From NCBI GenBank assembly GCA_947307005.1, contig CAMZHY010000121.1, positions 1 through 8,839 of the forward strand: DNA of 8,839 bases, in the 5' to 3' direction. The DNA comes from an uncultured Planctomycetaceae bacterium (GTDB lineage: Bacteria; Planctomycetota; Planctomycetia; Pirellulales; Thermoguttaceae). The number at the start of each line of letters is the position of its first letter. The stretch's first letter is position 1. The translations under genes and the position numbers were made by a program. The notes under the pieces are model-generated. The model did not search any database. It saw nothing but the letters and a program-made list of their open reading frames with translations, and was not told the DNA's origin. Below are positions 5,962-8,839 of this stretch, in pieces.

Positions 5962-8839
5962 ATGGGGCAATATGGCGAATCCGCGTCCGATTATTTCTCG
6001 CGCGTTTCCGCAACGCAAAGCGGCGCTCTTCGGAATTTGTCGACGACTCTTACGACGGGCGGCGCCGTCGGACTGAGTTGCGTCGTCTACAACAATCCAG
6101 GCTACGCGCATGCGCTCTCCTGTTGGGGCTACGCCGTCGACTCGTCGTATTCTCCGACCGATCCAAGATATTTCGTCGGCCTCTATATCACCGACTCCGA
6201 CGACGAAGAGTACGTCAGGAGCGACGACGAACTCAATGAGAGAAAACTCGTTTACGTCGGTCTCGAATGGCGCGACAATCTTTCTCGACTCTCTTCCGGC
6301 GCCGGAACCGTCGGAGGATACCTTCTCAACTATAGCGGACGAACCGGCGACAGTCGATTTTATCTAGAGAGTTTTCTAACCCTCAAGCGCCGTCCAAGCA
6401 AATACGCCGTCGCTTCCGGCATGGAACCGCGCTCGACGGTCGTTACGACGAACTTAGACGTCGTCGATTCTTACGACGGAAAGATTTCGTTGCGCGAAGC
6501 GCTCGCCAACGCGCGTCTTGGCGCGACGGTCTCCTTCGCGAGTTCGCTCAAAGGAAAAACGATCAAGCTCGATTCGGGACGAGGCGAACTCACGGTGCGT
6601 AAATCGCTTACAATCGACGCGTCTAATCTCCGCGACGCGACGGCCTCCGCGCCCGGACTGACGATTAATGGACAGGGACGGTCGAGAATCTTGAACGTCG
6701 CGTGGGGCGACGTCGAAATCAACGGGATAACGCTGACGAACGGCTACTCGAGCGACAACGGCGGCGCCATTTACAATTACGGTGGAACGATATCCCTCGA
6801 CAACTGCGTGATCTGGAATAACGAAGCGAACGCGGGCGCCGGAATTTTTACGGCCTTTGGCGTCGCGACGCTTGCCAATTGCGTCGTATCGAACAATACC
6901 TCGAACTACGGCGGCGGCGGAATCTATACTTACGGCGGGAGTTCCTATCCGGGAAAGACGACGCTTGTCAACTGCACCGTAACGCAAAACACAGGTTATT
7001 ATTGCGGCGGGATATTCTGCGATTCGAACTCGACGACCAGCGCGTATAACTCGATCGTCTGCGGAAACTCTTCCACGATCTCCGGCGGAGCCGACGTCTA
7101 TCGCCGCAGTTCCGGCGTCGTTGCAAACGCGTACAACACGCTTTCGAGCTACTCAAACTGGAAAAGCGGCTCGAACAACATAACCTACAACGCGTCGAAA
7201 CCGCTCTTTAAGAACGCGTCGACGAAAAACTACGCGCTCGCCAACAACTCGCAGGCGATCAATAAGGGGAACAATCAGTACGTGACGACGAGCGTCGACC
7301 TTGTGGGGAACCCCCGAATCAACGGCGGAAAGGTCGATCTAGGCGCTTATGAAAAGATCGTCGATCCGATCAAACTCGGCGCGCCGAACGCCCCCTGCGT
7401 AACCGCGAAGACGGAAACGACAATCACGGCGTCGTGGGACGCCGTTCCGCAAGCGAGCGGATATCGATTCATTTGGAAGAACCAGAGCGACGAGTCGTAT
7501 ACGGTCGTTCTTCTCGGCGCGACGACGACTTCCTACAAGATGACCGGACTCGACTGCAACGCAACCTACGTTTGGAAAGTTCTCGCGCTCGGCGACGCCG
7601 TCTCCTACCTTAACTCCGACTACTGCGCGACGCAACGCGACAAACCGCGTCAACAGCTTCCCGCGCCGACCGCGACCGACGCCGTCGCCGGATCGACCTC
7701 CGCGACGATCAGTTGGGACGCCGTGCCGAACGCCGTCGGATATTGCGTCTCCTATCGGCTCGCCGCCGACGCGACGTGGTCAAGCGACGTTAACGCCGGA
7801 ACAAATCTCAGCTATACGATTTACAGGCTCGCGCAGGACTCCCTGTACTACGCGCGAGTGAAAGCGGTTGGGGACGGCGTCGACTACAAGACGTCCGGCT
7901 ATTCCGCAACCATTCGCGTCAAGACGTCCGATTCGATTCAGTTCGACCCGCCGACTCCCTCCGTAACGGCGAAAACGGCGACTTCAATCACGGCGTCGTG
8001 GGACGCCGTTCCGCAAGCGAGCGGATATCGATTTATTTGGAAGAATCAGAGCGACGAGTCGTATACGGTCGTTCTTCTTGACGCGTCGACGACCTCGTAT
8101 CAGATGACCGGACTCGACAATAGCGCGACCTACGTCTGGAAGGTTCTCGCGCTCGGCGACGGCGTCGCGAGCCTCAATTCCGATTACTGCGCGACTCAGC
8201 GCGACAAACCGCGGCAGACGCTCGCCGCGCCGACCGTAACCGCCGCCGACGCCGAGACGTCGACCTCCGCGACGGTCAGCTGGGACGCCGTCCCGAACGC
8301 CGTCCGGTACAGCCTTTCCTATAAGCTCGCGAGCGCGACGGATTGGACGAACGTGAACGTCGGTACGAATCTCAGCGGCGCGATCGACGGACTCTCGCAG
8401 AATACCGAGTACGACGTTCGAATCAGGGCGATCGGCGACGGAGTCGATTATAAGACGTCCGAATATTCCGCGACCGTCCGCGTCAAGACGGACAATTCGA
8501 TTCAGCTCGACTCGCCGGTTCCTTCCGTAACGGCGAAGACGGCGACGACGATTACGGCGGCGTGGGACGAGGTTCCGAATGCGACCGGGTATCGTTTCAT
8601 CTGGAAGAATCAGAGCGACGAAGCGTATACGATCGTTTTTCTCGACGCGGCGACGACTTCCTATAAGATAACCGGACTCGATACCGACGCGATTTACGTC
8701 TGGAAACTTCTCGCGCTCGGCGACGGCGCCGCGTTCCTCAGTTCCGAATACTGCGCGACGCGGCGCGACAGACCGCAACAAACGCTCCCCGCGCCGAATC
8801 TGTCCGTCGACCTTGCGTCAACCTCGCTGACGGTCAGTT
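5962..8839 (+). CDS. Continuation of the same protein after the TAG: protease C-half, beta-helix, FnIII repeats (partial at right edge)
   Basis: The frame is the same as that of 5248 and stays open for about 959 codons to the window edge. ATG 5962 is the first possible restart, but no ribosome binding site precedes it. Numbering from 5248, residues 239-340 complete the IdeS-like domain: H288 in A-H-A-L-S-C-W-G-Y, and D316/D318 in YITDSDD, matching the family's His and Asp pair. Residues about 395-705 form a right-handed beta-helix of the choice-of-anchor Q type, with repeated N-G-G-A-I/G-G-G-I and L-x-N-C-x-V turns, ending V-D-L-G-A-Y-E. Residues about 714 onward are alternating FnIII domains. 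Without export signals of its own, a restarted product would not be secreted. An intact upstream half plus readthrough, a very recent mutation or a sequence error are the main alternatives. Confidence 0.78.
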   Translation, partial: MGQYGESASDYFSRVSATQSGALRNLSTTLTTGGAVGLSCVVYNNPGYAHALSCWGYAVDSSYSPTDPRYFVGLYITDSDDEEYVRSDDELNERKLVYVGLEWRDNLSRLSSGAGTVGGYLLNYSGRTGDSRFYLESFLTLKRRPSKYAVASGMEPRSTVVTTNLDVVDSYDGKISLREALANARLGATVSFASSLKGKTIKLDSGRGELTVRKSLTIDASNLRDATASAPGLTINGQGRSRILNVAWGDVEINGITLTNGYSSDNGGAIYNYGGTISLDNCVIWNNEANAGAGIFTAFGVATLANCVVSNNTSNYGGGGIYTYGGSSYPGKTTLVNCTVTQNTGYYCGGIFCDSNSTTSAYNSIVCGNSSTISGGADVYRRSSGVVANAYNTLSSYSNWKSGSNNITYNASKPLFKNASTKNYALANNSQAINKGNNQYVTTSVDLVGNPRINGGKVDLGAYEKIVDPIKLGAPNAPCVTAKTETTITASWDAVPQASGYRFIWKNQSDESYTVVLLGATTTSYKMTGLDCNATYVWKVLALGDAVSYLNSDYCATQRDKPRQQLPAPTATDAVAGSTSATISWDAVPNAVGYCVSYRLAADATWSSDVNAGTNLSYTIYRLAQDSLYYARVKAVGDGVDYKTSGYSATIRVKTSDSIQFDPPTPSVTAKTATSITASWDAVPQASGYRFIWKNQSDESYTVVLLDASTTSYQMTGLDNSATYVWKVLALGDGVASLNSDYCATQRDKPRQTLAAPTVTAADAETSTSATVSWDAVPNAVRYSLSYKLASATDWTNVNVGTNLSGAIDGLSQNTEYDVRIRAIGDGVDYKTSEYSATVRVKTDNSIQLDSPVPSVTAKTATTITAAWDEVPNATGYRFIWKNQSDEAYTIVFLDAATTSYKITGLDTDAIYVWKLLALGDGAAFLSSEYCATRRDRPQQTLPAPNLSVDLASTSLTVS
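7387..8839 (+). repeat. Tandem 564-nt repeat encoding paired FnIII domains
   Basis: Units at 7387-7950, 7951-8514 and 8515 to the edge. Each encodes two different FnIII modules of about 94 residues: one containing S/A-W-D-x-V-P, G-Y-R-F-I-W-K-N-Q-S-D-E and Y-V-W-K-x-L-A-L-G-D, and one containing S-W-D-A-V-P-N-A-V and G-D-G-V-D-Y-K-T-S. The period is exactly 564 nt between the first two pairs and again between the next. The first-type modules are much closer to each other than to their neighbours, so the pair was the duplication unit. Confidence 0.9.

Noticed and set aside
7984..8781. 265-codon minus-strand frame opposite the FnIII repeats
   Set aside because: It is an Arg-rich shadow of the repeats and its apparent internal repetition only mirrors the 564-nt unit.
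7387..8839. Possibility of a CRISPR or other short-spacer array
   Set aside because: The repeats are long, in-frame and encode FnIII folds; there are no short repeat-spacer units anywhere in the window.

Overview
The window looks like a Planctomycetota chromosome. The strongest clue is the N-terminus of the large gene at the right end. It carries a basic leader and the L-E-S-R-D-L-L-S motif (LEPR-XLL type) found at the start of planctomycete exported proteins, followed by a right-handed beta-helix of the choice-of-anchor Q kind and a fibronectin type III array. Codon use on both flanks is dominated by GCG, GAC, CGC and TCG. The species and habitat cannot be read from the sequence.

Layout. 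(1) Positions 1-246, minus strand: the 5' end of a membrane-anchored or secreted protein, running off the left edge, with a good sigma-70-like promoter. (2) 596-2128, plus: a TPR lipoprotein with a long disordered tail, closed by a clear Rho-independent terminator at 2159-2194. (3) 2195-2821: AT-richer non-coding DNA with two sets of imperfect direct repeats and small hairpins. (4) 2822-4613, plus: two adjacent, divergent nucleotidyltransferases of the RlaP/COG3541 type (PF10127), 1 nt apart. A third tiny frame begins by an ATGA overlap at 4610 but has an in-frame TGA after nine codons. These genes use AGA/AGG and AT-rich codons more than their neighbours, which suggests an accessory module. 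(5) 4727-5247: mostly non-coding, ending in a leader with a 22-bp stem-loop just before a strong Shine-Dalgarno site. (6) 5248 to the right edge: one long reading frame for a secreted multidomain protein (signal region, IdeS-like cysteine protease, beta-helix, FnIII repeats). It is split by a single in-frame TAG at 5953-5955, which falls between the catalytic Cys and His.

How the parts may work together. The RlaP pair probably acts on RNA or nucleotide substrates in the cytoplasm, possibly in RNA repair; partner genes such as an RNA ligase are not in the window. The right-hand gene is an exported adhesin or protease whose full product would need suppression or readthrough of the TAG, unless the gene is broken. 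The most unusual signals are the amber interruption of an otherwise intact 1197-codon frame, the long leader stem that could compete with pairing at the ribosome binding site, and the UGA-interrupted, translationally coupled mini-frame behind the RlaP pair.
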